41,701 nt of DNA from contig JAHWHQ010000021.1 of NCBI GenBank assembly GCA_019323195.1, positions 1-41,701 on the forward strand, read 5' to 3'. The stretch's first letter is position 1. Each line of letters opens with the position of its first letter. Positions 8,658-16,743 of this stretch are shown here, one piece after another. This stretch comes from Candidatus Woesearchaeota archaeon. Lineage in GTDB: Archaea > Nanobdellota > Nanobdellia > Woesearchaeales > JACPBV01. The notes under the pieces are model-generated. The model saw only the letters and a program-made list of their open reading frames with translations. It was not told where the DNA came from and ran no database searches. The position numbers and the translations under genes were made by a program.

Positions 8658-9947
8658 ATGCCTGAAATAAACCCGCAAGCCATTGAACTGAACGAAATAA
8701 TAAAAAAGAATAATGAAGCCGTCTATTCCCTTCTCTCTGAAAAAGGAAAAGCCATATTCTTCCCAAAGAAAGGCATCCTGTCGCAGAGTGCAGAAGCAAA
8801 AGGCAAGAAGATAAATGCGACCATCGGCATAGCCCTGGAAGAAGACGGCTCTCCGATGAGGCTTAAATCGATAGCCAATAAGATTAAATTGGATCCAAAG
8901 GATGTTTTCCCTTACGCCCCCAGCTTCGGCAAGCCTGAATTAAGGTCCAGATGGAAGGACATGATCTTTCAAAAGAACCCCTCTCTGGCAGGAAATGAGA
9001 TAAGCCTTCCTGTAGTTACCAACGCCTTAACCCACGGCTTGAGCATGCTCGGCTATATGTTCATTGATGAAGGTGACAAGGTTATCATGCCTGACCTTTT
9101 CTGGGGCAATTACAAGCTTATCCTTATTAATGCCTATAATGCCCGTTTTGACCTTTTTGAGACCTTTAAAGGGGGGAAATTCAACATTGCTGGCCTGAAA
9201 GAAAAGCTAGATGGAGAGATTGGCAGGAAGATCATCCTTCTTAACTTCCCTAACAACCCAACCGGCTATACAGTTACAGAAAAAGAGGCATCAGCAATCA
9301 AGGATATCATAATGGAAGCAGCTGAAAAAGGCAATAAGATATTGGTAATAGCAGATGATGCCTATTTCGGCCTTGTCTACAGGAAAGGCATCCTGGCAGA
9401 ATCAATCTTCTCTGTCCTGGCAGGCCTTCATGAGAACGTTCTTGCTGTCAAGCTGGATGGTGCTACAAAAGAGGACTATGTCTGGGGCTTAAGGGTGGGC
9501 TTCATCACATACAACACTAAAGGAGGAAATAAGGGGTTGTACAGCGCCTTGGAAAGCAAGGCAGCCGGAGCTGTAAGGGGAAGCATATCCAATGATTCGC
9601 ATCTTTCGCAATCCCTCGTTTATCATGCATTTAGTGATCCAAGATACCCTAATGAGAAGAAGAAAAAATATAACCTTCTAAAGAAAAGGTTCACAGAGGT
9701 CCAGAAGGTTCTCAGGGAGCACAAGGAATATGAAGATGAATTTACCGCCCTGCCTAACAACTCAGGCTATTTTATGTGCATAAGGCTGAAAAACAAAGAA
9801 GGGGAAAGCATAAGGCAGGTCTTATTGGAGAAGTACAGCACAGGCGTCATCTCTATGGGAAATATCCTGAGGATAGCCTTTTCATCGATAAAAACAGAGC
9901 ACATCAAAGAGATTTTTGAAAACATCTACAGGGCTTGCAAAGGATAA
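8658..9947 (+). CDS. PLP-dependent aminotransferase, class I/II fold
   Basis: The 429 residues show the fold-type I aminotransferase plan. LLNFPNNPTGYTV (about 194-207) carries the Asn-Asn-Pro-Thr-Gly motif, and VIADDAYFGLVY (about 233-244) carries the PLP-ring-binding Asp and Tyr. Lys271 in KLDGATKEDYVWGLRVGF is the predicted Schiff-base lysine, and IRLKNKEG to ILRIAFSSI forms the C-terminal domain with the substrate Arg. The substrate cannot be read from the sequence. The long N-terminal arm and DGATKED motif set it apart from standard AspC proteins. GAGGTG at 8643-8648 is a good ribosome site for this ATG. The next gene starts immediately after its stop codon, so they share a transcript. 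Confidence 0.92.
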   Translation: MPEINPQAIELNEIIKKNNEAVYSLLSEKGKAIFFPKKGILSQSAEAKGKKINATIGIALEEDGSPMRLKSIANKIKLDPKDVFPYAPSFGKPELRSRWKDMIFQKNPSLAGNEISLPVVTNALTHGLSMLGYMFIDEGDKVIMPDLFWGNYKLILINAYNARFDLFETFKGGKFNIAGLKEKLDGEIGRKIILLNFPNNPTGYTVTEKEASAIKDIIMEAAEKGNKILVIADDAYFGLVYRKGILAESIFSVLAGLHENVLAVKLDGATKEDYVWGLRVGFITYNTKGGNKGLYSALESKAAGAVRGSISNDSHLSQSLVYHAFSDPRYPNEKKKKYNLLKKRFTEVQKVLREHKEYEDEFTALPNNSGYFMCIRLKNKEGESIRQVLLEKYSTGVISMGNILRIAFSSIKTEHIKEIFENIYRACKG

Positions 9948-10532
9948 ATGGGCAATATAAACAAGGGCAGAAGGTCTGCTGCAAAAAGAAGGTTCAGGGA
10001 GAAGCTGCATAAGGTTATCGGCTGTATTCTGGCAGTAATAGCCATAGTTTTAGTCATAGCTGTTTTTGGAGGGGCATATTACCTTATTATAGCCCCTAGC
10101 ATGGTATCAAAGCCGTTCATAGAAAAGCCGGTTTTGAGTGAAAGCGAATTAAGCAGTATAGAAGCCGGTGAGAATGTTATTGGCTCTGAGCACATCAATT
10201 ATATTGTAAACGAGATAGGGGCATACAAGCTTAAAAAGCTCCTTGGCACAGACCGATACCCCATCATAGAGTCTGTCATCACAGATTCTGGAGAGAAGTT
10301 CTACAGCTATGTCAAGGATCACATGCCCATAACCGGAGAAGGTGATGCAAAAGACGAGGATATCATAATAAGAGGAAGCCAGAAGACCATCTTTAATATC
10401 CTAAGCTCTGATAATGTTCTTAGCGCTGTAAAAAAAGCAAAGGATAATGGAGAAGTAGAGGTTGAACTGGTATCTGACATGAAAACACTTGCAGCAAAAG
10501 GCTATCTTTCTATATATGATAATTTAAGGTAA
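9948..10532 (+). CDS. Hypothetical single-pass membrane protein
   Basis: I do not recognise the family. The protein has a very basic N-terminus (NKGRRSAAKRRFREKLHK), so this end should be inside. One strong membrane helix follows at about residues 25-48 (CILAVIAIVLVIAVFGGAYYLII), and the C-terminal 140 residues should lie outside. That part is alpha/beta-like and has no cysteines. It includes a moderately conserved-looking segment, SEHINYIVNEIGAYKLKKLLG. Its ATG abuts the aminotransferase stop codon, so it is translationally coupled to that gene. No functional link is evident. Confidence 0.8.
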   Translation: MGNINKGRRSAAKRRFREKLHKVIGCILAVIAIVLVIAVFGGAYYLIIAPSMVSKPFIEKPVLSESELSSIEAGENVIGSEHINYIVNEIGAYKLKKLLGTDRYPIIESVITDSGEKFYSYVKDHMPITGEGDAKDEDIIIRGSQKTIFNILSSDNVLSAVKKAKDNGEVEVELVSDMKTLAAKGYLSIYDNLR

Positions 10533-10554
10533 GGTGTTACCCTAATAACATAAC

Positions 10555-10564
10555 ATATTTAAAT
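10555..10564 (+). promoter_or_regulatory. TATA-like box for the PEP carboxykinase gene
   Basis: ATATTTAAAT is centred about 29 bp before the ATG at 10589, and no ribosome site is visible. This is the normal spacing for a leaderless archaeal transcript. Confidence 0.6.
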
Positions 10565-10588
10565 GAGATTTAAACCCATCTCTGGAAA

Positions 10589-12451
10589 ATGGACATAAGC
10601 AAAGAAATACTAAGCCAGGAAAACCTGGAGAAGCTGGAAGAGTTGAAAAATCCTAAAGTGATGAAGATAATAGGGGCATTTGTCAGGCATTGCAGGCCTG
10701 CCAAAGTGACTGTAATAACAGACTCAGAAGAGGATGTTGATTATGTAAGGGAACTTGCCATAAAGAACAACGAAGAGAAAAAGGTGAATATTGAAGGCCA
10801 CACACTGCATTATGACAATTATTATGACCAGGCAAGGGATAAGGCTAACACAAAGGTCTTGCTTCCTGAAGGGAAAAAGATAAGCAGGCATATCAAGACA
10901 ATAGACAAGGACAAGGGCCTAAAAGAGATAATGGGGTATATGGAAGGCTGCATGGAAGGAAAGGAGATGCTTGTCTGTTTTTACTGCCTTGGCCCTGTAA
11001 ACTCAAAGTTCTCCATACCTGCTCTGCAGCTTACAGATTCTGCCTATGTTGCCCATAACGAGGACCTTCTTTACAGGAAGGGCTATGATGAGTTTAAAAG
11101 GCTGGAAGGCTCTGGAAAGTTCTTCCATTTTATCCATTCTGCTGGCGAGCTTGACGAAAAGAATACGACAAAAAACATCGACAAGAGGCGAATATACATC
11201 GACCTAGAGGATGAAAGGGTCTTAAGCGTAAACAACCAGTACGGCGGGAACAGCATAGGCCTCAAAAAACTGGCCTTAAGGCTGGCGATAAGCAAGGCTG
11301 CAAGGGAAGACTGGCTGTGCGAGCACATGTTCATCATGGGCGCAAGAAAGCCTGAGAAGAACAGGATAACCTATTTCACAGGAGCATTCCCAAGCTTATG
11401 CGGAAAGACCTCTACTGCAATGATCTCAGGCCAGACAATTGTAGGTGATGACATTGCATACCTGAAGATAGATGATGAGGGCAATTGCATGGCAGCCAAT
11501 GTTGAATGCGGCATATTCGGCGTTATAAAGGACATATGCGCCAGGGACGACCCTGTCATTTATGATACGATAACAAGCCCAAGAGAACTTATCGTCTCTA
11601 ATGTCCTTGAGGTTAATGGTGACCTATACTGGCTAGGGATAGGAAAGGATATTCCTAAAAAAGGCTACAACCATTCAGGTGAATGGTTTGAAGGCAAGAA
11701 AGACAAGGAAGGAAATGTGATAGACCCATCCCATAAGAACGCAAGGTTCACATTAAGGATTAATGACCTGGCTAATGCAGATTCAAGGGCTGATGATCCA
11801 GAAGGTGTTCCTATAAGCGGCATTATCTATGGCGGTAGGGATTCTGACACATCTGTCCCTGTTGCGCAGACCTTAAGCTGGGGCCATGGCGTCTTTATGG
11901 GAGCTGCTCTGGAGTCAGAGACAACAGCAGCAACATTAGGCGGTGAAGGCGAGCTGAAGCACAGCCCCATGGCCAATATGGACTTCCTTGTCATCCCATT
12001 AGGAGTTTACATTGAAAAGCACCTCAAGTTCGGGGAAGACTGCGCCAACACCCCAGAGATATTCTCTACCAATTACTTCCTCAAGAAAGACGGCAGGTTC
12101 CTTAACGGCAAGCTTGACAAGAAGGTATGGCTCCTGTGGATGGAAGGGAGGGTCCATGGCGAGTACGAAGCTATTGAAACCCCGATTGGCTTTATCCCCA
12201 AGCATGAGGACCTGAAAGAGCTGTTCAAGGAGGTACTTGACAAGGAATACACAGTAGACGACTATGCTGACCAGTTCTCGATAAAGGTCCAGAGGTATCT
12301 TGACAAGCTTGACAGGATAGAGGCAATCTACAAAGAGGAAGACAATGTCCCCGACACATTCATCAAGCAGCTGGACGAGCAGCGCCAGAGGCTGTTAGAA
12401 GCCAAGGAGAAGTTCGGCAAGGATGTGATCAGCCCTTCTGAGTTTGAGTGA
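10589..12451 (+). CDS. pckG: Phosphoenolpyruvate carboxykinase (GTP)
   Basis: The enzyme interconverts oxaloacetate plus GTP with phosphoenolpyruvate, CO2 and GDP, the entry to gluconeogenesis. The 620 residues match the GTP class. The kinase P-loop GAFPSLCGKTSTAM starts at residue 265 and holds the hyper-reactive cysteine (about 271) typical of GTP-dependent PEPCK. The metal/GTP loop follows (GQTIVGDDIAYLKI). NARFTLRINDLANADSRADDPEGVPISGIIYGGRDSDTSVPV is reached at about 390-430 and contains the family Arg and Asp residues. WGHGVFMGAALESETTAA is also characteristic. It is transcribed alone. Together with the acetyl-CoA synthetase at 16.8-18.8 kb it suggests that carbon can flow from two-carbon or amino-acid sources to sugars. 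Confidence 0.97.
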   Translation: MDISKEILSQENLEKLEELKNPKVMKIIGAFVRHCRPAKVTVITDSEEDVDYVRELAIKNNEEKKVNIEGHTLHYDNYYDQARDKANTKVLLPEGKKISRHIKTIDKDKGLKEIMGYMEGCMEGKEMLVCFYCLGPVNSKFSIPALQLTDSAYVAHNEDLLYRKGYDEFKRLEGSGKFFHFIHSAGELDEKNTTKNIDKRRIYIDLEDERVLSVNNQYGGNSIGLKKLALRLAISKAAREDWLCEHMFIMGARKPEKNRITYFTGAFPSLCGKTSTAMISGQTIVGDDIAYLKIDDEGNCMAANVECGIFGVIKDICARDDPVIYDTITSPRELIVSNVLEVNGDLYWLGIGKDIPKKGYNHSGEWFEGKKDKEGNVIDPSHKNARFTLRINDLANADSRADDPEGVPISGIIYGGRDSDTSVPVAQTLSWGHGVFMGAALESETTAATLGGEGELKHSPMANMDFLVIPLGVYIEKHLKFGEDCANTPEIFSTNYFLKKDGRFLNGKLDKKVWLLWMEGRVHGEYEAIETPIGFIPKHEDLKELFKEVLDKEYTVDDYADQFSIKVQRYLDKLDRIEAIYKEEDNVPDTFIKQLDEQRQRLLEAKEKFGKDVISPSEFE

Positions 12452-12537
12452 ACCAATATTTTTTCTAATTATTTTTCTATAATAAAACAGAAAAACTCAT
12501 ATATGACCTTTTCTTTACATAAGTATACCGATACAAA
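12452..12537 (+). terminator. T-rich terminator of pckG and upstream region of the NFACT gene
   Basis: Directly after the stop codon come ATATTTTTTCTAATTATTTTTC (two T runs, about 12457-12478) without a hairpin, which is the usual archaeal terminator form. AT-rich TATA-like stretches near 12500 and 12518 then precede the ATG at 12538. Confidence 0.55.
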
Positions 12538-13653
12538 ATGAAAACCAACATAACCTCCCTAGAGCTTCACCAGCTGGTAGAAGAGTTCCAGTTTTTGATA
12601 AACAGCCGTGTAGACAACATCTACAACCCCAAAAAGGAAGAGCTCATACTTCAGCTTTACGCATCAGGAAAAGGAAAGCAGATCCTTAGGATCATATCAG
12701 GGAAGCTTATTTACCTTGCCTCGTCAAAACCACCCGGAGAAGAGCCTTCCGGCTTCTGCATGTTCCTGAGAAAGCACCTGGGAAATTCCAGGCTAAAAAG
12801 CGTCAGGCAGCTGGGCTCTGAAAGGATTTTAGAATTTGTCTTTGAAAAGGCTGAAAAAAGAAGATTGATAGTAGAATTCTTTGGCAAGGGAAACATCCTG
12901 CTATGCGACGAGAACAACATAATATTATCTGCTTTGGTCTACCACAAGTGGAAGGACAGGGAGATAAGGGCCAGGCTAAAATACACTTATCCGGAGATGC
13001 AGCATAACCTATTTGGCCTTAAGCAAGAGACCCTAAAAGAGCTGCTAAAAAAAACAGACAAGAGCCTTGTAAAATGTTTAGCTGCTGATCTCGGCCTGGG
13101 CGGCGTATACTCAGAAGAGGCCTGCCTTCTTGCCAAAGTAGACAAAAATGCTAAACCAGCTGAATTAGATGAAAAGGAGATAAAAGGTATTTTCAAACAT
13201 ATAAACGACCTCATTAAGAGCAGCATAAAGCCATCAATAGTGTATAAAGATAATGAGGTAAAGGATATCATCCCCTTCGGATTAAAGACATACGACAACC
13301 TGGAAAAAAAAGGATTCAGCTCCTATAATGAAGCGTTTGATTATTACTTCTCAAACGAATTCAGGGAAGAAAAGCCAAAGACAAAGCACGAAAAGGACTT
13401 AGAAAAGCTAAAAAGAAGGCTGGAGCAGCAGGAGCAGACCATCAAGGACCTAACAGGCAAAGAGCTTAAGGAAAGGAAAAAAGCAGACCTGATCTACCAG
13501 AACTATGAGTTAGTAAACAATATCATCTTAGAATTAAGAAAAGCAGCAGACAAGCATGGCTGGAAAGAGATAGAAAAAAGGCTGAAAGGCCATAAGCTGG
13601 TAAAGAGCGTCAATCCTAAAGAAAAGAAAGTAGAGATAGAAGTCAAAGAATGA
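12538..13653 (+). CDS. NFACT-N domain protein (Rqc2/FbpA-like), short form without NFACT-R
   Basis: NFACT proteins bind the 60S/50S ribosome carrying peptidyl-tRNA and act in ribosome quality control (Rqc2, RqcH). The N-terminus (ITSLELHQLVEEFQFLINSRVDNIY) and the segments ILRIISGKLIYLASSKP, FCMFLRKHLGNSRL and RLIVEFFGKGNILLCDENN match NFACT-N. A helix-hairpin-helix-like region follows at about 170-190 (LAADLGLGGVYSEEACLLA) and a coiled coil at about 280-350. The protein then stops at 371. Typical archaeal relatives are near 600-700 residues and continue into an NFACT-R (DUF814) RNA-binding domain. No frameshifted remainder is visible, because the next gene (HAD) overlaps the stop by 4 bp. 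Confidence 0.88.
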   Translation: MKTNITSLELHQLVEEFQFLINSRVDNIYNPKKEELILQLYASGKGKQILRIISGKLIYLASSKPPGEEPSGFCMFLRKHLGNSRLKSVRQLGSERILEFVFEKAEKRRLIVEFFGKGNILLCDENNIILSALVYHKWKDREIRARLKYTYPEMQHNLFGLKQETLKELLKKTDKSLVKCLAADLGLGGVYSEEACLLAKVDKNAKPAELDEKEIKGIFKHINDLIKSSIKPSIVYKDNEVKDIIPFGLKTYDNLEKKGFSSYNEAFDYYFSNEFREEKPKTKHEKDLEKLKRRLEQQEQTIKDLTGKELKERKKADLIYQNYELVNNIILELRKAADKHGWKEIEKRLKGHKLVKSVNPKEKKVEIEVKE

Positions 13654-14306
13654 AAAATACTGTAATATTCGATCTTGACGGAGTTATCACAGATAGTGAA
13701 CCGCTCAGATATGCGACATACAGGAAGCTTTTCAGGGATAATTATGGTGTAAACCTTCCTGAAAAGATGGATAAAAGAATGATAGGAAAAAGCCAAAAGG
13801 GAAAAAAGATGAGAGCTCTCCTAAATAGGTATAACCTTAAAGGAGACATTAAAGAACTCATACAAAAAAGAGCTGTTCTTTTAGATGAGGCATCTTCAAA
13901 AAAAGAGAATATAAAACCAATTAATGGGCTTTTTGAATTACTAAAAAGCCTGCAATCACATAAATTTAAACTGGCAATAGCATCCTCTTCAGGCTACAGC
14001 TATGTCACCAATATCTTAGATTGTCTTGGTTTAAAGGATGTTTTTGAAGCTATTGTAACAGGAGAGATGGTTGACAAGGGTAAACCTAATCCAGATATAT
14101 TCCTGCTTGCCGCAAAAAAACTGGGTAAAAAAAGCAAGGATTGCGTAGTTATTGAAGATTCGTATAATGGGATAGCTGCTGCAAAAGCAGCTAATATGAA
14201 GGTAATAGCTATAACTACCTATTTTTCAAGAAAAGAGCTGAGTTCAGCAGATATGTTTGTAGATGATCTTAGCCAGATCAAGCTTTCTGACATAAAAAAT
14301 ATTTAA
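13650..14306 (+). CDS. HAD-superfamily phosphatase/phosphomutase, beta-phosphoglucomutase-like
   Basis: The 218 residues contain HAD motif I (VIFDLDGVITDSEP, nucleophile Asp8 and acid Asp10), a helical C1 cap (about 15-90), motif II (LAIASSSG, about 109-116), motif III Lys (GKPNPDIFLLAAKKLG, about 148) and motif IV (CVVIEDSYNGIAAAKAANM, about 171-189). This order is typical of the PGMB/Gph subfamily, which acts on sugar phosphates or phosphoglycolate. The substrate cannot be read from the sequence. Its ATG overlaps the NFACT stop codon (ATGA), so translation is coupled. The gene is more AT-rich than the NFACT gene before it. Confidence 0.9.
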   Translation: MKNTVIFDLDGVITDSEPLRYATYRKLFRDNYGVNLPEKMDKRMIGKSQKGKKMRALLNRYNLKGDIKELIQKRAVLLDEASSKKENIKPINGLFELLKSLQSHKFKLAIASSSGYSYVTNILDCLGLKDVFEAIVTGEMVDKGKPNPDIFLLAAKKLGKKSKDCVVIEDSYNGIAAAKAANMKVIAITTYFSRKELSSADMFVDDLSQIKLSDIKNI

Positions 14307-14314
14307 CGGAAAAG

Positions 14315-14379
14315 TTTTAGGTCTGTTCCTAAACCGTTTTGGAAATTTAAAATTCCCTAAGAATTTTAAATTTCCAAAA
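14315..14379 (+). repeat. Two inverted repeats after the HAD gene, one with 19-bp perfect arms
   Basis: A small stem TTTAGG/CCTAAA (about 14316-14333) is followed by TTTTGGAAATTTAAAATTC (14337-14355), the loop CCTAA, and its exact reverse complement (14361-14379). The long stem ends just before the TATA box of the next gene. It could end transcription of the NFACT-HAD unit, bind a regulator of the next promoter, or be a small mobile element. No flanking direct repeat is visible. Confidence 0.75.
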
Positions 14380-14381
14380 AG

Positions 14382-14391
14382 TTTATATAAA
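14382..14391 (+). promoter_or_regulatory. TATA box for the coiled-coil gene
   Basis: TTTATATAAA-type box centred about 26 bp before ATG 14412. The spacing fits a leaderless start there rather than at the in-frame GTG 14406. Confidence 0.65.
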
Positions 14392-14411
14392 TTAGCCTAT
14401 AAGATGTGGTT

Positions 14412-15596
14412 ATGGCAGTAGATTTTCATAGAGATATGAGTAAATATCTTGCGAATAAAAGGAGAAGAAAGCTGTTTTCTGACATCAAATTAAAGATAAT
14501 AAACAAAAAGACAGTAGCATCCTATAAGACAGCAGACAAATTTAACGAGCTGAAAAGAAAGGTTAATGAGATCAAAAACAGGAAAAAAGAAGTCAAAAAA
14601 GAGATAAGCCAGGATGACATAAGAAGGGTTATTGAAAATAAGGGCAAGGGCCATAAGATTGCAGTTCCTGTTGAAGAAAAGCACAATGGCTGGAAAGAGG
14701 TAGATATAAAGGATTTAAAGAGTGAAGGCGGCAGTTTAAGCGTCTTAGAGGCAGAAAAAAGAAGGCTTGCCGAAAACCTTGCCAGGATAAAGGAAAGGGA
14801 AAAAGCTGAAAAAGAAAGGATAATCCGGCTAGGCAAAGAAAGGGAGCACAGAGAAAAACAGGAATCCAGTGAGGAAAGGGCAAAAAGGCTGGAGCTGGAG
14901 GAAGAGATAAAGATACTGAAGGAAAAGCAGAGGATAGAAGAAGAAAGGCTTGCCGAGCTGAGGAAGGCAAGAAAAAAGGAGCAGATGGACTCCCTTAAGG
15001 TAAAGGTCAAGGATGTTCTTTTCAAGAAAAAGCCTAAAGTAGAGAAGGACATTGCCGAAGAGTTAAGGAGCGAGATAAGAAGGGAAGCAAAAATAGAAGA
15101 GGCAGAAAGGCAAAGGCTTGAGAGTGAAAAAGATCAGAAAGAAAAGGGTATTTACGAAGAACGTCTCCAGAAAAAAGAAGGTCCAAAAAGATCCTTCATC
15201 TCCAACTTTATACAGATAAAGACAGCTGAAGATATTGCAAGGGAGGAGGCAGAACTGCAGAGGATGGAGGAGGAGCAGGCATTAAAAGCGCAGTCAGCTA
15301 TCAGTAACATATTCGGCAATGAGGAAATGGAAGAAAAAGGATACGCACATGAAGAGCAGCCGGCAGCCAGCCAGGTATTCGATGATGCAGAAGAAGAAAA
15401 ACAAGGCATGGAAGAAGAGCAGGAACCAAGCGAAGCAGCCATCAATAGCATATTTGAAAAAGAAGATTATACTCCTTCTGATGAAAAAAATATTAATATA
15501 TTCTCAACCTTATTCCCGGAAAGCCAGGAAAGTAAAAATGCTGAAGATATAATAGACCTTGGAAAAGACTATAAGATAAAGGTCATAAAAAGATAA
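14412..15596 (+). CDS. Long charged coiled-coil protein, unknown function
   Basis: I do not recognise a family. The 394 residues are basic at the N-terminus (MAVDFHRDMSKYLANKRRRK). They then form an almost continuous Glu/Lys/Arg coiled coil from about 105 to 260 (ERAKRLELEEEIKILKEKQR and similar). The acidic C-terminal third contains repeats of an AINSIFEKED/AISNIFGNEE-like motif: SAISNIFGNEEME near 295, AAINSIFEKEDYT near 345 and NINIFSTLFPESQ near 362. These short hydrophobic motifs spaced in a disordered acidic tail look like docking peptides. There is no membrane helix. A scaffold or cytoskeleton-associated role is possible but not shown. Confidence 0.85.
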   Translation: MAVDFHRDMSKYLANKRRRKLFSDIKLKIINKKTVASYKTADKFNELKRKVNEIKNRKKEVKKEISQDDIRRVIENKGKGHKIAVPVEEKHNGWKEVDIKDLKSEGGSLSVLEAEKRRLAENLARIKEREKAEKERIIRLGKEREHREKQESSEERAKRLELEEEIKILKEKQRIEEERLAELRKARKKEQMDSLKVKVKDVLFKKKPKVEKDIAEELRSEIRREAKIEEAERQRLESEKDQKEKGIYEERLQKKEGPKRSFISNFIQIKTAEDIAREEAELQRMEEEQALKAQSAISNIFGNEEMEEKGYAHEEQPAASQVFDDAEEEKQGMEEEQEPSEAAINSIFEKEDYTPSDEKNINIFSTLFPESQESKNAEDIIDLGKDYKIKVIKR

Positions 15597-15618
15597 GAAA
15601 ATATAAAAAATAAAGCCT

Positions 15619-16422
15619 TTACTTTATAGGCTTCATCCCCTTCCATGCTGTGTCAAACAGGCCGTCTAATGCCTTGGCAAAGAATGGCGTGTTCACCCAT
15701 ACCCCGACATCATAGGTTGGATGCACCTGCGCATCATCTAGCACCATAAAGACAAGCTCTTTCCCGTCAACGATGCAGAATCTTGCCTTGCTGTCTGTAT
15801 TTCTGATCTCTGCTATCCCTTTCAGGTCCTTGGCAGCAGCCAGAGCATCCTTTGTTATAGGGGCTGCAATCCTTATCTTGACGCCCCTCTTCTTTATCTT
15901 CTCGAATGTAGGCTTCAGTCCCTCGACCTTTCTTATGAAGCCCTGTGTTGTTGTCATCAATGTAACATTATTCTCAGCATTCCTTATTGTAAGTTCAAGA
16001 TGGTTATACAGGTTATGCCTCCCTCTTAAGCTTCCGCTCAGGTCAGCAGGCTCTACCAGCTCCACACCCTGTGAATGCAGCGCGTTCAGCTCTCCTATAA
16101 CCTCTGTGCCCTTCAGCTCCTCCAGCCTTCCTATCCGGTCTTTCGCATCCTCCTTGACGTTCTTCTTCACCCTTTCCAGAACCTCATGGGGAGGGACTGC
16201 AAGATACTTTATAGGCTTCCCGAGCTTCATTATGACAAACCCTTTCTTCTCAAGGCTTTCCAGGACATCATAGCTCCTGGAGCGTGGAACATCAGCTATA
16301 TCGGAAAGCTCCCCTGCCGTTGACACTCCCCTGCTTAAAAGAGCTGTCCATATCTTAACCTCATAAAGGTTCAATGAGAAATATCTTCTCAGCTTGCTTA
16401 AAAACTCTTCTTTTACAATCAT
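15619..16422 (-). CDS. TrmB-family transcription regulator
   Basis: Residues 10-80 form a TrmB-type winged helix: LNLYEVKIWTALLSRGVSTAGELSDIADVPRSRSYDVLESLEKKGFV, with GKPIKYLAVPPHEVLERV continuing into the dimer helix. A C-terminal sensor domain follows (NLYNHLELTIRNAENNVTLMT, about 135-265), the phospholipase D-like fold found in this family. TrmB proteins bind sugars or other small ligands and repress or activate metabolic genes. GGGGGTGA ends 6 bp before the ATG and is a strong ribosome site. Upstream lies a palindrome that probably serves autoregulation. The neighbour upstream on the same strand is acetyl-CoA synthetase, a plausible target. The ligand is unknown. Confidence 0.9.
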   Translation of the reverse strand: MIVKEEFLSKLRRYFSLNLYEVKIWTALLSRGVSTAGELSDIADVPRSRSYDVLESLEKKGFVIMKLGKPIKYLAVPPHEVLERVKKNVKEDAKDRIGRLEELKGTEVIGELNALHSQGVELVEPADLSGSLRGRHNLYNHLELTIRNAENNVTLMTTTQGFIRKVEGLKPTFEKIKKRGVKIRIAAPITKDALAAAKDLKGIAEIRNTDSKARFCIVDGKELVFMVLDDAQVHPTYDVGVWVNTPFFAKALDGLFDTAWKGMKPIK

Positions 16423-16428
16423 CTAGAT

Positions 16429-16500
16429 TCACCCCCTTTTTTTGAAGAAGTATTTTTACTTCTTCATGGGGTAAAAAAATGGTACTACTTAATATATGTT
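16429..16500 (-). promoter_or_regulatory. Promoter, palindromic operator and possible SD-sequestering hairpin of the TrmB-like gene
   Basis: TTAATATATGTT (16489-16500) is the likely TATA box. A perfect 10-bp inverted repeat, TGAAGAAGTA/TACTTCTTCA with a 4-base loop, spans 16443-16466, where transcription should start. On the minus strand an outer ACCCC (complement of 16468-16472) could pair with the GGGGGT that forms the ribosome site at 16431-16436. This could be an operator, an RNA switch that hides the ribosome site, or both. Confidence 0.65.
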
Positions 16501-16595
16501 ACGCTTTTTTACCTCGCCAGAGTACTGTTACTTAAGTTTAGTTATTATTAATTTTAACTCCCAAGTCAAAACAATTAAAGTTTTCTAAGCGCCAC

Positions 16596-16740
16596 TTATA
16601 TTTAAATATTATGTAAAAAGAAAATATAGTTTGAAGAAAATCCGAGAGCCCATACACGCATAGATGGCCGGATATCCGGATTTAAAGCTAATAGGCCTGG
16701 CATTAATCCCCGCACGTAGATGAGGCAGGGATTCCTGCCA
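16596..16740 (+). ncRNA. Possible structured non-coding RNA in the TrmB-acs gap
   Basis: The 386-bp gap between the TrmB-like gene and acs holds no ORF of note. A TATA-like TTATATTTAAATATT (from about 16597) precedes sequence that can fold: AAATCCG (16638-16644) pairs with CGGATTT (16677-16683), the self-complementary CCGGATATCCGG sits inside, and GGCAGG/CCTGCC makes a terminal hairpin (16724-16739). The sequence is less AT-rich than the flanks. It does not match tRNA, C/D-box or H/ACA patterns that I can identify. Transcription is not shown. Confidence 0.3.
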
Positions 16741-16743
16741 TCC

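Noticed and set aside
14522..15052. 176-codon minus-strand ORF opposite the coiled-coil gene
   Set aside because: It is the Ser/Leu/Phe-rich mirror of Glu/Lys coding on the plus strand. The plus frame has a TATA box at the right distance.
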